DNA of 64,000 nucleotides from Aldrovandia affinis (lineage: Eukaryota > Chordata > Actinopteri > Notacanthiformes > Halosauridae): positions 124,001-188,000 of the forward strand of contig JAINUG010000109.1 in NCBI GenBank assembly GCA_029706075.1. Direction: 5' to 3'. The translations under genes were made by a program, and so were the position numbers. Position 1 is the stretch's first letter, and each line of letters begins with the position of its first letter. Below, piece by piece: positions 11,801 to 26,600 of the stretch. The notes beneath the pieces are model-generated. The model searched no databases and was not told the origin of the DNA. It worked only from the letters and a program-made list of their open reading frames with translations.

Positions 11801-14800
11801 CAAATTTCACTAATGAATTTCTTGATATTTTGGGCTGTTGGGTGGCCCTTCCTGTTCTAGTTTGCGGATGAGCCATGGTCTGGTATCAAACCCAGGGACA
11901 GAGGAATTTGGTCGGCCAGGATGTCCGTGTGTCATCCCACACAAATGACCCCAAAGTCAGTCAATGTGCCCAGTCTGCCTGTCTGAACTTGATATCTTAA
12001 TACACGACATGAGCATCCATCTCTGTACTACACACATCTAGTACTGCAGAGCCAGGCACGTAAAGGGTTAAACCAAACCATTTCGTAGGTGTGATCCTCA
12101 GACTGCCACATACACGTCTGAGCACTTTAAAATGACCAAGCGTCCGTTTATTTCACATTCAGGAGGGCATCTCCGCTTCCACTAACCTGAGAAATCTCAT
12201 GCATCTTATGAATTTATTTGTGGGGGAACACAAACAAAACAAAAAACATTTTAATTGACTCCTGGTCAGGAAATTAAAACAGGGCACAAGAATGCATGGG
12301 GGGGGGGATAAGTCGCCGATCAAGCCTTGCAATAACACCCTCTATAAAAAATGTTTAAAACAAATTCTCGACAGGTCGACCTAAACACACAGACCCGAGG
12401 GTGTGAGGGTGGTTCAAATCAATGAAACACAGTATTGCCAAATTTCATGCTTGGAAACATTTTCCAATTACACTCTTCAAACAACTTCTACCATTCCAAT
12501 TCAGTTTTCGTTCAAGACCCTTTTCGCTTCTGCTGGAAAAACAAACTATGATGATGCTCAATTCTAAAAGGGTAAACACAAATGTACACCATCTATTCCC
12601 CACTCCCCGGCCGAAACGCGAGAGACCGGCAGCGCTCAGGCGGGCTGGCTCACCAGCGACAGGCGTGGAGCCACTCCGGTGTTGGGAAGGGGCGCCGCTT
12701 GCTTGGGTCCCAGGTTGTGCTGTGGACGTCCGGGAAAGGCCCCGGCACGGTTTCCTTGAGTATGCGTCCCTGCACTCCGAGGCGTGTAGTGCTAGCGTCC
12801 GGGGCCTGAAATGTCTCCATCGACACGATTTAACGTTCAACAATATCTGGCTGAGGTCTGGAGGGGGTTTTCTGTCCGAGGTATTTGTTTCTGAGGTACT
12901 GGCAAACTTGTCTGTTGGCGAGTGGGGCGGGGGGGCAAGCATTTCCGGATCCAGCCCATGAAATACGTTGTCGAAGTCCGAGTGTGCTCTGTCCAGTAAA
13001 ACTCTGTGGGGAAAGGAGTGGGCGGGTGATTAACAACACAATTTCTGAAGAGTAATTCCCCTGAAATGAAACCTTCTGCAGCTGCTCTGCTGGAATGAAA
13101 TACAACACCCACAGACATGACACCCTGTCTCAAACGGTTCCATTTCTTACATTGTCTGGTCACCTCGACCCCTCTTTTACCGTGAGCTGCTCTGTGGAGA
13201 CTCCTGTGTTACTGCACACTGCATGAGGTCACACCCTCGCGCTCAGAGCCCACGCCATGCTGCACTTTGGGCTCAATCGCTTCCCTGATGGAAACTGCCC
13301 TTTACGGCGCTCTCTCTCCCAAATGCAGACAGGAAACCAAAACGTTTGTCTTGGCGCTGGAGGCGTGCTCGCCTACCCACTTCACTACTCTCTCTCCCTT
13401 CCTCCCTCTCCTCCCTCCTCAGCATACACTCACCTGCCCCCTCGGCCCACTCGTCGCCGTGCCAGCCCCACGCAGCGGTGGGGGACGGTCAGGGTGGTGA
13501 GGCAGTATCGGTAGCGTGCGTCGCCCGGTCGGCCCTCCGGAGGACCGCACCACGACCAACTGCCACTTTGGTCCAACCGCGACTGGGGGAGGGGGTTCAA
13601 AGAGAGACACAGCATCACTGACCAACTCTGTATTTCTCTCTATCAATTGGTGAATGAGGCATCATGACACTAAATGGGTGGAGCTACTAATTCCACCAGT
13701 AACTGATTTGAACCAATCATTGTGATTTGTTGTGAGGAGCAAAACCTTTTCATTGGTACAAAAAAGTATTGGTTATTGACAGATAATTCCACCCATTCTC
13801 TGTGTATCGATACCACTTTCAATAAGAATTCTCATCATGTGAGGCTATGCTAGCTAAAGCAGAGAAACAGAGCACAGTGACAACAGTAGCTAAAACAACA
13901 TAGCAACATAACAGCAGTACCAATGCTCACAGTGACACAACAGCAGCAGTAACACACAGCGAAAAACAATTGGGCTAAATGCACAGTAACGCATGCATGG
14001 TCTTCTGCTCGATGGTCCACCTGTGGCAGGCAACTCACTGAACTGGTGGTATTTCAGCGTTGCCACCATTGCCATTTAAAGTCATTTCATGAATTACATG
14101 GATAAAATGTAAATATTAATTACTGGAGGTTACTTACAGCATAATATTGACAGCCTGCCTTCCTACGGAAAGCAAAAGGCCCATCTGGGTCATTTTCTTC
14201 CTCTGCTTCAGAGGACCCTGATAACATCTGTACAGGGAGAGGGGAGGGAGGGAGAGGTCAGAGACACAGAGGGAGTGAGATGGAGAAAGAGGCGGAGACA
14301 CCGTGAGAGGGAGAGGAGAGAGAGAGAGAGAGGGAGAGAGAGAGAGCGAGAGAGAGAGAGAGAGCGAGAGAGAGAGTGAGAGAGAGAAAGACCAGAGAGA
14401 GAGAGGCCAGAGAGAGGTCACAGATCGAGAGAGAGGGTCCACGGTTTCGCTCTGAAGGCCCCCTGGCCCCTGTGCCCCTCCACCCACCTGGGGCTCCTCG
14501 TCGGAGCTGGGGAAGTCGTACTGGTTCAGGTCCTTGGCATTGAAGATGGAAGGCCCTGATTGCTGAGGTGCAGATAGAGGCAGGACTTTGGGCTTCTTCT
14601 CGTATTTCCTCTTTGTTCGGATGACTTCAGTCTTCTCCGTCTGGAATCAAAACCACACGCGTTACAAGAGTGATTTCAGAGGCACAGTGGGAGGGGGGGA
14701 CCACGTTGTGCTAAAACAACACTGTGGCAACACATTTCTTGGGTTATCAGACTTCTAAAGAGCAGCACACAATGACGGGCACACAGCCCCAAAAATGCAT

Positions 14801-17539
14801 TTTTAAGCAAGTATTTGAAACCAAAGGAAAAATGGAAGATGAGGTGGAGCATTTCGTTAGTTACATTTAAATGTAGGCATTTAGTAGACGCTCTTGACCA
14901 GAGCGACTTTATACAACTGGATATTTACTGAGGCAATTCAGGTTAAGTACCTTGCTCAAGGGTACAACGGCAGTGCCCCACCTGGGAATTGAACCTGCGA
15001 CCTTTGAGTTTCAGGCCCAGCTCCTTAACGATTACACTACACCGCCGCCCTACTAGATGTTAGGTGTAAGCAGCTGGATAAGCAGCTGGATGCTGGGCTT
15101 CCTAAAAGTTGGGCATACATTTCTTCAGCAAGACCTTCCTGATGAAAAGTTGAACATATTCGGCATCCGGCCATCTTGGAACAAAAAAAACAGGGAGGCA
15201 GGCAGCTGCTGAATGGAGAGCAGGCCTACCTTGGGTTTGTAGTCCTTCAGCTCCATGTGCTCCTGGTGTCGGTACTGGCTGCCGGACAGCGGCACGATGG
15301 GCACGGCATACAGAGGCTTCATCAGCGCCCGCTGTGCCAGCACCTCCGCCATCACCTCACCGCCAAAGTCCGCCATGCTGTACCTGGAGCGAATGGAACG
15401 GCACGTTACAGTTTATACCCCTGCACTTTAATCAGAGCACACTGAGCATTCACAGTGCCCCAACTTTAACGCTCAACATAATGCTCCAAAATACACCACT
15501 GTCAATCGTTGCAAGTGTTTAAACATTATTTTTACTGAACATAACTGCATTTATTCACACTTGGCCATTGTATAACTGTGCTCGTCTAAACGGTTGCGAG
15601 ACACTATCAATCCCGGTCTTCGATATAAAGTTGTGTTATGGCTCCAATGAACCAAACGGTAAAACAAAATCCTGCAAAAAAAAATGTTTAGCCCATAAAA
15701 TGTCAAATCTCAAAACGGAGATAATGTCAACATCTAGAAAATGCCAGACCTAAGCTGCCTAGTTGGAACAGTTTCAGGCAACATCCATCAAATAAATAAA
15801 AATACATATTTATAAAATATAAAAATAAATCCATGTTCTGTAGACCATGACAAATCCGTTGTGGGATCCGCCTTCTGCCAAATATAGCTCCAACGGCAAA
15901 CTGTTTTCATAGTGTGAAGATGCCTTCTCTCGTAGCAAACGATAAAGCAAATCACAAGGATATCTGAGATCTCTAAACAACCCAGAGAAAAGCATCCTGT
16001 GGGTTTACATATTCACAGCTCAACACTGCTGTGTGAATCGTTGGCCTAACACGTGAATAACTGAACACAAGGAGGCTATAAGGAATAGTGCCTGGCAACA
16101 CTCGATGGTGATACCCAGTGCTAATTCGAGAAGGACAAATAATCTCCTCACTCACTTGTAGGCTTAGGTGATTATATAAGCTGGAGGGGGGGGGGCAGCC
16201 TGAATAAACCAAGCGGACAGACGACACCTCCAAGACGGCAGCGGCACATCGGCCCCCCTCACTTCAGGAGCAAGCCATCCGCTTCTCCGGCGCTCATCCA
16301 CGCTAGGGTCTCTGGACTCAATCGGTGACTCATAGCGAGCATAATAAAACTCGACAGCACTAAAACTCGACGGCTCAGTCCACAGGTGGCTCTAATGGTT
16401 AGAGCGCGCAGCTGGTAACAGCTGGTAATGGCTGGTTGCCCTAGCCATTTAAGCCGTTGGCGTTTCATTCAATTTAAAAGTTCAAACGCTTCTTTTTTAG
16501 TTGAATCCTAGGGTCTCCTCACTTTGTTCCTGTTCACCGTTCGGATGTTGTCTTCTTAAATGGTTTTTACTCCAGTGGAGCATAGGTCACCGTTCATCCA
16601 CAAATGAGCAAATCCAGCTGTGTCTTCTGAACCCCAACACTTCACACCCTCACACCCAGGGGGAGCCAGAGAGGCCTCTGGTTTTTCTAAAGCTCCATGT
16701 GAACTCTGTATAACTGTATTCATTATGAGGCTTAATGAAGGCGGGTGACCATGCGCTGGAGGTGCGCAGTACGTCACTGTTCAAGTGAGTCAATATATTC
16801 AGCCTCAGACCAAACTGTACAATCAAGCTGGGATGGAACAAACACAAAAAACATCTGTGGCACTCCAGGGCCAGGGCCAAGGCCAGGGGCTCTGTCTCCA
16901 CCACCTGATCTGGCAGGCTGTTCCACACATGGGAAACAAACAAAAAAAAATACATTTCCTGATATCAATGCAGAATTTACCTATAGTTAATTTACACCTG
17001 TGCCCTCCTGTTCTAACTGAATCTGAAATCTTTGATAGTTAACTTTGCTAATCCTTTTATGCATTTAAAAACCTCAATCAAATCATTAAGTGCCTGAGGC
17101 TTTTTCGAGGTTAGGGGTAACAATCGGACAATGAGGCGTCATGACACCAAATATGGGTGAAGCTACAATATTCTACCAGTAACTCAGATTTGAAGCAATC
17201 GTCGTGTTCTGTTGTGAAAAGAAAAACCCGATTGGTCAACGATTAACAACCAATTGTAGCTCCATCCTTTTGTGATGTCATGACAGCTCAGTGTGCGGGC
17301 CCTCACAGCTCATAGCTCGCGGGCCCTGACAGCTAAGGGGGCGGGTGGTACCTCTTCTCGATGATCTCGAGCGTCAGGTGCAGCAGCTCCCTCTTGCTCT
17401 TCTCTCTCCTCTTGATCATCTCCAGGATGGTGACGGCCCGACTCAGGTCCCTGCGCAGCTTCAGCATCTTCTCGTACGACGCCTCATCGTTCTTACGGTT
17501 CTGGAGACAAAAAGTCATCACACGTTAGACATCGGAGAC

Positions 17540-17585
<46 letters not shown>

Positions 17586-20500
17586 ACATCACTCTCGCCT
17601 GTCAGAGAAATGTGCTGCTCGTACAGATCCAAGACCTTAGGTGGTGTGTTCGGCTGGTCAGTCTCCCAGGTAAACTGGAAGTGACACGTTGTGCGGAAGC
17701 GCACCTTGCGTGTCTGCATCTTCTCGGTCCTCCTGCGGAAGGCAACGTAGGGGTCGTTGGTGCTGGAGCCGTCGCGCTTCTCCTGTTTGACGGTGGGGAT
17801 GAGGGAGGCGCTCTTGCAGCTTTTCCTCTTGCGGGTCCAGTACTCGAACACCTCCCAGATCAGATCATCATCCTCCTTCAAAAGCAGCTTCGCTTCCGGC
17901 AGGGTGACCATCTGAGGAGGAGAGAGACCAGGTTCACTGAACCATCAGAGACCAGGTTCACTGAACCACCAGAGACCAGGTTCACTGAACTACCTTGATC
18001 AGGTTCACTGAACAACCATTCAATTTCGACCTACCAACCTACTCATCGCCCAGTTTAATTGGCTGAATAATTCCCTCCCTCTCCACCTCTCCAAAATGGC
18101 TGCCGTGCATCACCCAGGTGGGTGCTACACGCTACACATTGGTGGTGGTTGACCGGAGTTCTCCCCCTTCGCTGTAAAGCGCTTTGAATCCCTTGAAAGG
18201 CGCCAAATAAATGCAAATAATTATATTAATAACATTTATCACCACCACCACCATTACTCCATTCTCTCCAGTCACAGGTGTCGGGCGTCCGCGCTCACAG
18301 ACGCATCATTAAGCTGTGTCCGGCAGGCCTGGCACTCACAGTCAGTGGAGCGGAATCGTGAGGGGAGGAGGGGGGGTGGTTACCTGCTGTCCACTGCCCT
18401 TCTCCAGACGGTCGATCATCTCCTCAAACTGCAGAGGTGTGATCTCCATCTTCTTCTTCAGCTTATTCAGGAAGGCCTCGTCGTCGGCGTCGAGGTCGTA
18501 GCCTGGCTGTTCTGCATCCACAGTGAAAGCTGCCAGACGGGACAATAAGCGGGGATTTGATCATTAGTGCGATTATCCCCAGCGGCCTCACACAGCTTAC
18601 ACGTTTACAACTTAACCGCACAGCTGGATATTTGACTGGGGCAGTAGGGTAGAGTAGATCCAGTAGCCTTCACAAGACACCTGGGATTTTGAACCTGAAC
18701 ACTCTTAGACTTTAGTCCCAACCACTACACCACAATACACTAGACTGCCTGCTGGACAGGAGTAACATTTCAAAGGACTTGCATGTTATATTTCTTCACT
18801 GGTTAGCGAATTGCATCTTAAATGTAAAAATAATAATGTCATTTAAGTTGAATGAAATTTAGCATAAATATAAAAAAAGGCTGTGCTGTAGACTGGCTGT
18901 ATGTCTTTACACCAGCTTTTCAGTTGCATTAAATGCATGTGAATGTACTTGTTCTACATGGATAAAAGAAAATGGAACATATCGTCCACAGTATTTACGC
19001 TGTTAATCACACATAGCCCATCATTCTTAAAACCAAAAGATGCATTGACCATTTATACTCTGTTGAGAGCAGCCTGTGTCTTTGCACAATTTCAGCCAAA
19101 AGACTGGGAGGAAAAAAAAGCACCCACTAAAACCTGAAAAACTCAAATGACTGAAGTTGTAATTATGCCCTAAACGTGCCGATATTACTCACACACCACA
19201 GTGCCCAGTGTCTGAATAAAACCATAAGAGCAGCTTTCATGGTTTCTCACGCCAGAAAGCATCTGATTGATGATCATCACGCAGCTGACCAATAATCCGT
19301 CACATAAAAAGAGACAAATTTAGAGATGCTTCTTTAAAGCAGAATGTCCACCTGGGGCTAATGCTCTGTACTTTTATTTAGTTGTTTTTTTAATGCTTTC
19401 CGCCCCTTTTCCTCCCAATGTGGAACGCCCACTCGTATTCCAAGCTGTAGACAAGCACGTGCTCTCCTCCGAAACGGGTGATGTCAGCCGCCTCGTCTTT
19501 TCACGCCGCAGTCAAAGAGTTAACAGACAAGTCAGGTGAAGAGACTTTGTGCGCAGCTTTAGAGCGGCAGACTGTGGGTGCCAATTTACCAATGGGGGTT
19601 ACATTTTAAGCATTGCTGGTGTGTGACAAGACAGGGACGACATGGCTGACTGAACTTCTCCCTCCCGCACTGGGCAGCACTACTGCCAATTATGCATCTC
19701 CCAGCGGGCCTTCAGGCCACAGCCGGCACTGACACGGTCCGGATTCAATACCAGACCGTGGGGCTCATCTACACACTAGAACAGTACTTTAACAGGATGC
19801 AGGCCGTGGGGCTCATCCACACACTAGAGCAGTACCATAACAGGATGCAGGCCGTGGGGCTCATCCACACACTAGAGCAGTCACTGCAACTGGTCCAGAA
19901 TGCGGCTGCACATCTGGTTTTCAACCAACCCAAATTCACACGTTGCTCCACTACTCACCACATTTCACTGGTTCCCTATAGCAGCCCGAATCAATTCAAA
20001 TCACTAGTGAGGGGGGGCTTTCAGCACAAAGGAGCAAAACGATACAGTAGAATGTGATCTGGTACAATCCGGCTGATACTGTGGCACACCAACACCAGGG
20101 AGGAAGGGCTCTGTGCCAATGAGGGCGGTAGTGTACTGTAATGCTTAGGGGAACTGGGCTTGTAACTCAGAGGTTGCAGGTTCGATTCGCAGGTGGGGCA
20201 CTGCCGTTGCACCTTTGAGCAAAGTACTTAACCTGAACTGCTTCAGTAAATAAAATATCCAGCTGTATAAATAGACGAACAAAATATAAAACTGCTTAAG
20301 TCACTCCGGATAAAGTCAGCTAAATGCTGTATATGTAAATGTAATTAACACTGAACTGAACCTAAAGAAATGCACGACTATTTAAATGGCAGACAAATGT
20401 GTACGTGCATGTCCAGAATGAACGATTTAGTTCAGCTCAGTATGCATGTTTTAACGTTTCTCCACGGAAAGAGATTGACATTTATTTTAACCCCAGTCAA

Positions 20501-23500
20501 CACATTCTGGAAGTTTCATTTGCACAGCGCTTAATAATACAGAGTTCTCACTGGAAACTGTTTATATTATTAACCTTCAAAACAGCCAGTAGATCTCCAG
20601 TGCACATTATCCACATGGCTCAACCACACCCCAAGACAGGACAACGATTACACATTCACAAAGCTCAAATCAAGCTTTTATAAATAGGTGTTAAAATAGT
20701 GTAAGTCTTACATATCAAATCACCCATTAGTATACATATGCAGCGTATGCATTTTACGTGTAGTTAAGAGTTACAGGAATATGAATTTGGGATGCTAATT
20801 TTAAGAAATTTCCTCGCCCACGTTAACGAACAATTAAGCGATTCATCTTTAACAAAAAAACTGCAAAATGTAGCATATGACAGAATTTTTTTTAAAAAAG
20901 GTTTTTTTCCTCAATCAAAGCTTTATTCAAACTTTTGGGCCTATTTTAACAACATGACACAATAAGAATTATGAAGGAAATGAAACACCATTCAGTAGGC
21001 CTAACAATGAAAACAATATTCCTTTCGAAATGAAAAGGGCTATCTGGCAGCGGAGGCTTGGCAAATTAAAAGAAAAACAAAGAAGAGCCTACCTCCTAAC
21101 TCGTCCCCTTACTGTTTAAAAAAAGAAAAGAATATAAGAACATGTGTTCAGGGGTGAGCCGTGTGCCCAGCCTGTTTACAGTAAGACCAGCCGCTGTCCA
21201 GAGGATGCATAAATACGGTCGTGCCCCCCAAAAAAAGAATTCAAGAGACCACGCTATTGTCGACTGAGGTAACGTTAGGCTATACAAAATATAACAAAAA
21301 GGTTTTGTCGTTGTAAATTGTTTCTTTCGTGAAGTGTTGCTAGATACATTTTATAAAATCAACAAGGTTTGAACTGTTGTTTCAAAGCAATATTATTACA
21401 CTCACTAGAGTTTGTGCTATTGGATAAATCCGCTGTAATACATAATCGTTAATTTGATATGCTTGATCAAACAAATTCCTAACGGGGATTCATCAATCAT
21501 TAACATCCCTATTTGATATGCTTGATCGATCAAATTCATAACAACGATTCATTGATCATCGATTAATCATTAACATCCCATATATGAATGTAGTTATGAC
21601 ATATTAGTTGTTAGACCTTATAAGAACGTATTATGAAACTAAGAGGGGCACACCCAATGGAATGGAATAGCAATCACACCGAGCAATTTCATGGTCATGC
21701 ACTGCGCCTCAGTGACTCTCTCCCGCCCCCCCCAACAATCACGAACATAATTGAGCAACACGGTCCGAGAAGCTTCCATCACTCCCTCACCACAGTGGCC
21801 CTTCGGTGTCAGGGAACTCCCCTTCCATCTCCAAGACCAGTATCTTACTGGAGCACCCGCCCCCCCCATTGAGATGGGAGCACGGGCCCAGATTAGGGTA
21901 AAAGTCATACGTGTCAAAGGGCAAGTATCTTAGAAAAGATACTTGTCCTTCCAAAAAGTTACTTGTCCTTGGTCTATTCACCTTCCAATTTTCCTGGAAA
22001 GTGCGATCTCTGCTCTCTGAATCTTATTTTTAGTTTTAGTTTTTAGCTGATCTTCTTTGGTTTTGGCCGTTTTAGTGGGGGATGGACTTACACCCTCAAT
22101 AAATCTCCACATCTTTGAAAATGCGTTCACTACGTCGTATGTAGCCCAAAGATAGACACGACGGTTAACGTTATTTCTTTTCTACATGGACATTTATGTT
22201 TGACTTGTACAGCATGTGCTCATGGGACTGTATAGCAGTGAAGCTCTGACGGGTGCCCGCAGGTGGCGTTAGCGACTAGTGCTTTGACTGTACAGTATAT
22301 CATAACGTACACTGTAGTCGGGACTCGAATGAGAGATTTTTCCATTCCCAACTAGAGTGTGGTATGGCAGCTAACGTAATAGCTAGCTAATAATTCCTAG
22401 ATTTAACTGAGCAGGGATGTGGAAATGATTTGTGCTTGGACTGTAGGACAGAGATGAGAAATCACTGCAGGAAATTCACAGCAATTCTTCAGCCTGGCAG
22501 GAGGGCTCACTGAACTGAATATAGACAGTAAGTAGCTAGCTAGTGTTCACGGATATTGCTTGCTAAATCAAGGCTTGGTAGGTGATAAATGCATGATCAA
22601 TTACTAAGCCTTGTGTTAGCAAGCAACTAGCAACAACAGATATCGATACCCAATGTCCATGAACGCTAACGTTAGCTAGCTAAATAACTAGCTGGATCTC
22701 GCTGTTGTGTCTATGTGCCGCGCTCCGTGAACTTGCTTGACTGCTGCAGAGTCTGGCATAGCAACAACAACAAACGCGGTGAGCACAGATTGCATGCGAG
22801 TGGCAATGTGCAGTTTTTCCCATTTGGAACTTTGGAAATATTTTTTTATATCCGTGCATGACGTGTTTGTTACGATGTGAGTGTAAAACAGAAATAGCTA
22901 ATAAAAAAAATAAAAAAATCCTAAACTCAGTTGCCAGCAGGACGATCACTTGGAAATCGAAGGGCGTCCTTCTTAATTTTTAGTCGTCTGAGACAACAGG
23001 ACGACTGCTAATCTGGGCCCCTGGGCAGGAGCGTAACTGCTCAACTCCTAAGGCTGCCGCTAAAGCATACCGTTAAGGAACTGGGTACATGGTGACACTC
23101 ATTTTCCAATCAAGGCACACAAGCCAGTGTAACATCATTAACATGCAAATTCTGCACAGATCTGCAGAGAGATGCTTCGGGCCTGTTGAGCAACGTTGAA
23201 AAGTAATAAATCATGGAATCTTCCAAAAACACCCGTCAAGTGATTTGAACACAACCAGTGAGACGAGACCCTAATGTCGGCCTGTAGAAGATTCACGGCG
23301 GTGTTCACCATGGAATTAAAGCAGTCTTAATGATGATAGTGCCTTAATTGCTTAATTAGCCCAAGTGGCGAGTTACTGCACACACAAGCAGGAGCAGGTT
23401 TCAGGTTTCATCATCAGTGAGGGGCCCGTACTCACGCTGTATGTGAATAAGCTGCTTTGGCATCTTGAACTCCCCTGGGTATAGAGACTCATAGTAAGCG

Positions 23501-23625
23501 ATGTTGCTTTCTGCCTCCGGGACGGGAATGACCATGTTATCCCGTTTCTCCCCATAAACCTGCTGTGCCGAAATGGCCCGCTGGAGATGGTGTTCCTACG
23601 GGGAGAGCAGAAAAACACGTTAGTG

Positions 23626-23660
<35 letters not shown>

Positions 23661-26600
23661 TGTGGGCGATGTTCACATGTTCCTATGTTCTGTAGAAACC
23701 CGGTCTTCAATAGAGCTTGGTATTGCCATGTACTGCATCTCTCGATATGATGCGTGTCCCGATACCGTCCCGCATCAGACCGAAAAAGACAGCTATGGAA
23801 GAAAGCCCAATTCATTATTAAAAATAATTTTCCCAGGGCATTTTTTTATATATATATATAAAATAATCTCACTCCCCTTAAATCGACAATGCTGTTGAGA
23901 AGAATGTAAGCATCAACAGCTTACAATTATACAAAATGTATGTGCACATTTTTTATTTTTTTTAAAACACATGCATTGCAGTACAGGTTCACTGCATCGA
24001 TCCAATGGATTGCCAAACAAAGTATCCTGATACTCAACTGTATGGATATACTGGCACAACCCGTATCTTCAAACAGGTCTAATGAAGCCAGGTGGCAGAT
24101 GGAAATAGAGAGAGAGGTATCTGGTTACCCAGGCCAGGAATGGCCACTGGCTCACTAAGGCTGAGGTTCCAGGCTCTTCTGTCTGGCTGTTCCAGGCATC
24201 GTTCAGCTGAACAGAAGATATGGAACCTTTACCTTAGTGAGCTAGTGGCCTTTCTGGCCTGGATAACCAGATACCTCACCATCCTAATTCCATCTGCCAG
24301 CCTGGTATCTGCTTATCCAGGCCAGAAAGGCCACTGACTCGCTGTAAGGCGGAGGTTCCAGATCTTGTCTGGCTGTTCCAGGCATCACTCAGCCAACGGA
24401 CGGCAGGCCCTAGTGGCTCTCCCAAGGCCAGGAGCGGAGACCACAGTCGTGCTTTCATTTATAGTGCAGTCTCAGGCACTTGCTGATAAACAACTCCATT
24501 TTGCTCAAGTTGATTATTTACGATGCCAGAAACTACTACAAAACGTTTGGGAGCTTATCGGCAAATACACACGTAAATGTCACATGGTACAATGGGCCTC
24601 CAATCCTCGAAACCTGCCAAAAACCAGAAGCATGACCACTCATTAAATGGGCATGATTTTCACCCAAATCTGTCCTGGCTGCTTAGCATTTTAGTATTTT
24701 GTGTCAATCCAGATATTCACCCAAAACATGGGCAACAAGATAGACCCCAATCTGTCCTGACTGCTTAGCATTTTAGTATTGAGCTGTGCACTGTTTTAAT
24801 GGAAGCACCCAAGTTCAGAGACAGTGATTTCCCTGAACACACAGGTTAGTCCAGTTACCCCCAGGGCTGTGGAACACCTGGCAGCAGGTCCCTTAGGTTC
24901 CATTCAGCGCACCTTTCTGAACATCCCGTTTATGAATGGAAGCCTGAAAAAGTGAAAGCCGCTAAACGTATATGTGGAAATGTGAGCGCTGCTAAATGCA
25001 TGTGTGGAAATGTGAAAGCCGCTAAACGCACATGTGGAAATGTGAACACGTGCGGAAATATAAAAGATCCTAAAACAACGCTAAACTCAGTGTGGAAAGA
25101 TGAACGTTAAACGCACGTGTGGAAATGTGAAAAACGCTAAACAAACCTGTGGATATATGAACACCGCTAAACACACGAAATATAAGAGATGCTAAACGCA
25201 CATATGCGGGAGGTCTTCACATTTTTCAGCACAGGAAGCCGGCAGGGTAAGACTGCCAAAAAATTCACATGATTGTATTTGAATTTTGAGCGCCCACATT
25301 TAAAAAGCGGGAGAATCTTTCCTCTGTCCCTGGCTATAAGGCACCTGCTCCTGCCACCTGCCACTAAGCGAGAAGCAGAGCGTTCAGTCTGAGGCGGGGG
25401 CAGCCCGCCATTGGCATCCAATCAACCCCCTGCCTGCCCTGCTGTGCAAAGCTCTCTGGTGTCAACCACTACCACCACATGCACTCAGTGAGAGGGGCTA
25501 ACATTCAGACACAATTACTAGCCCTCAGTGAGAGCGGCGTTAGCCTGCAGGCTAACATTTAGACCAAAATGACCACCACATGCACACAGTGAGAGGTGTT
25601 AGCCTGAAAGCTAACATTCAGACACAATGACTAGCCCTCAGTGAGAGCGGCGTTAGCCTGCAGGCTAACATTTAGACCAAAATTACCACCACATGCACAC
25701 AGTGAGAGGCATTAGCCTGAAGGCTAACATTCAGACACAATGAGTGTAAAAAGCAAAGCAAAGTAAAAGCAAATGTACCATCTGATAAATGAAGAGATTT
25801 GAGGTTTGACACATAGATGGTGTAGCTTTTTTTAAATTAAAACCTTAATATAGTGATTGGTGAAAGCAGCCACCCTTTTGACTTACAATTTATTGCATGA
25901 ATGCATTTAACACAACGCAATCTGGTATTCAATCCCAAGCGCAGCTGCAAAACCCATCTTCATTAAAATCTATTTGAAAACACAGCCCTGCAATGCACCA
26001 CTTATGCTCTTCAGAGACCAATGGGATGGAAAATACAGAAACACTCATCTGCAAAATAAGCCAACGATTTACTGCCCCTGAAAGCACCCAGAGGTCTGAA
26101 CATGCCAACATGAAGCAAACACGTTAGGGGGCTGTCACGCCACGTGACAATCTCTGGATGGGAACAGAGCAGTCTGGGAACAGAGTGGATTTTTCTGGTC
26201 CACGGGCCAGATTTTTATTTTAGTCGGGGAAGTTCTCTGATCCCAGACACAGGCAGAGAACGAGACCAGGAGCTTTAACTAAAAACAAACTAATTCATCC
26301 GTCGCCCTCACAGGTTCGGGACACAAAACAATAAACTTGAACCAAACTATTATCAACTAACCGGAAACTAACTCTCTCACACTCTCTCTCTCTCTCTCTC
26401 TCTCTCGGCGTGGCCGCTAATCGCCCTGATTAGCTGCCGAGACCGATGCCTTCCACAGGGCCATTCGGTGAACTCATCCACAAACAAAACACTGCACAGC
26501 CTGCCAGAAAGGGAACAGGACTTACACATCCACACAACTGCATGAGTCCAAACAGCACGCCTGTCTATCTAAACCACTGTGACACACTGCTATCTGCAAC

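Noticed and set aside
12422-12961. 179-codon plus-strand ORF
   Set aside because: It is the antisense shadow of epc1 exon 10.
16380-16450. tRNA-like gctctaatggttagagcgcg
   Set aside because: No acceptable B box or acceptor stem.
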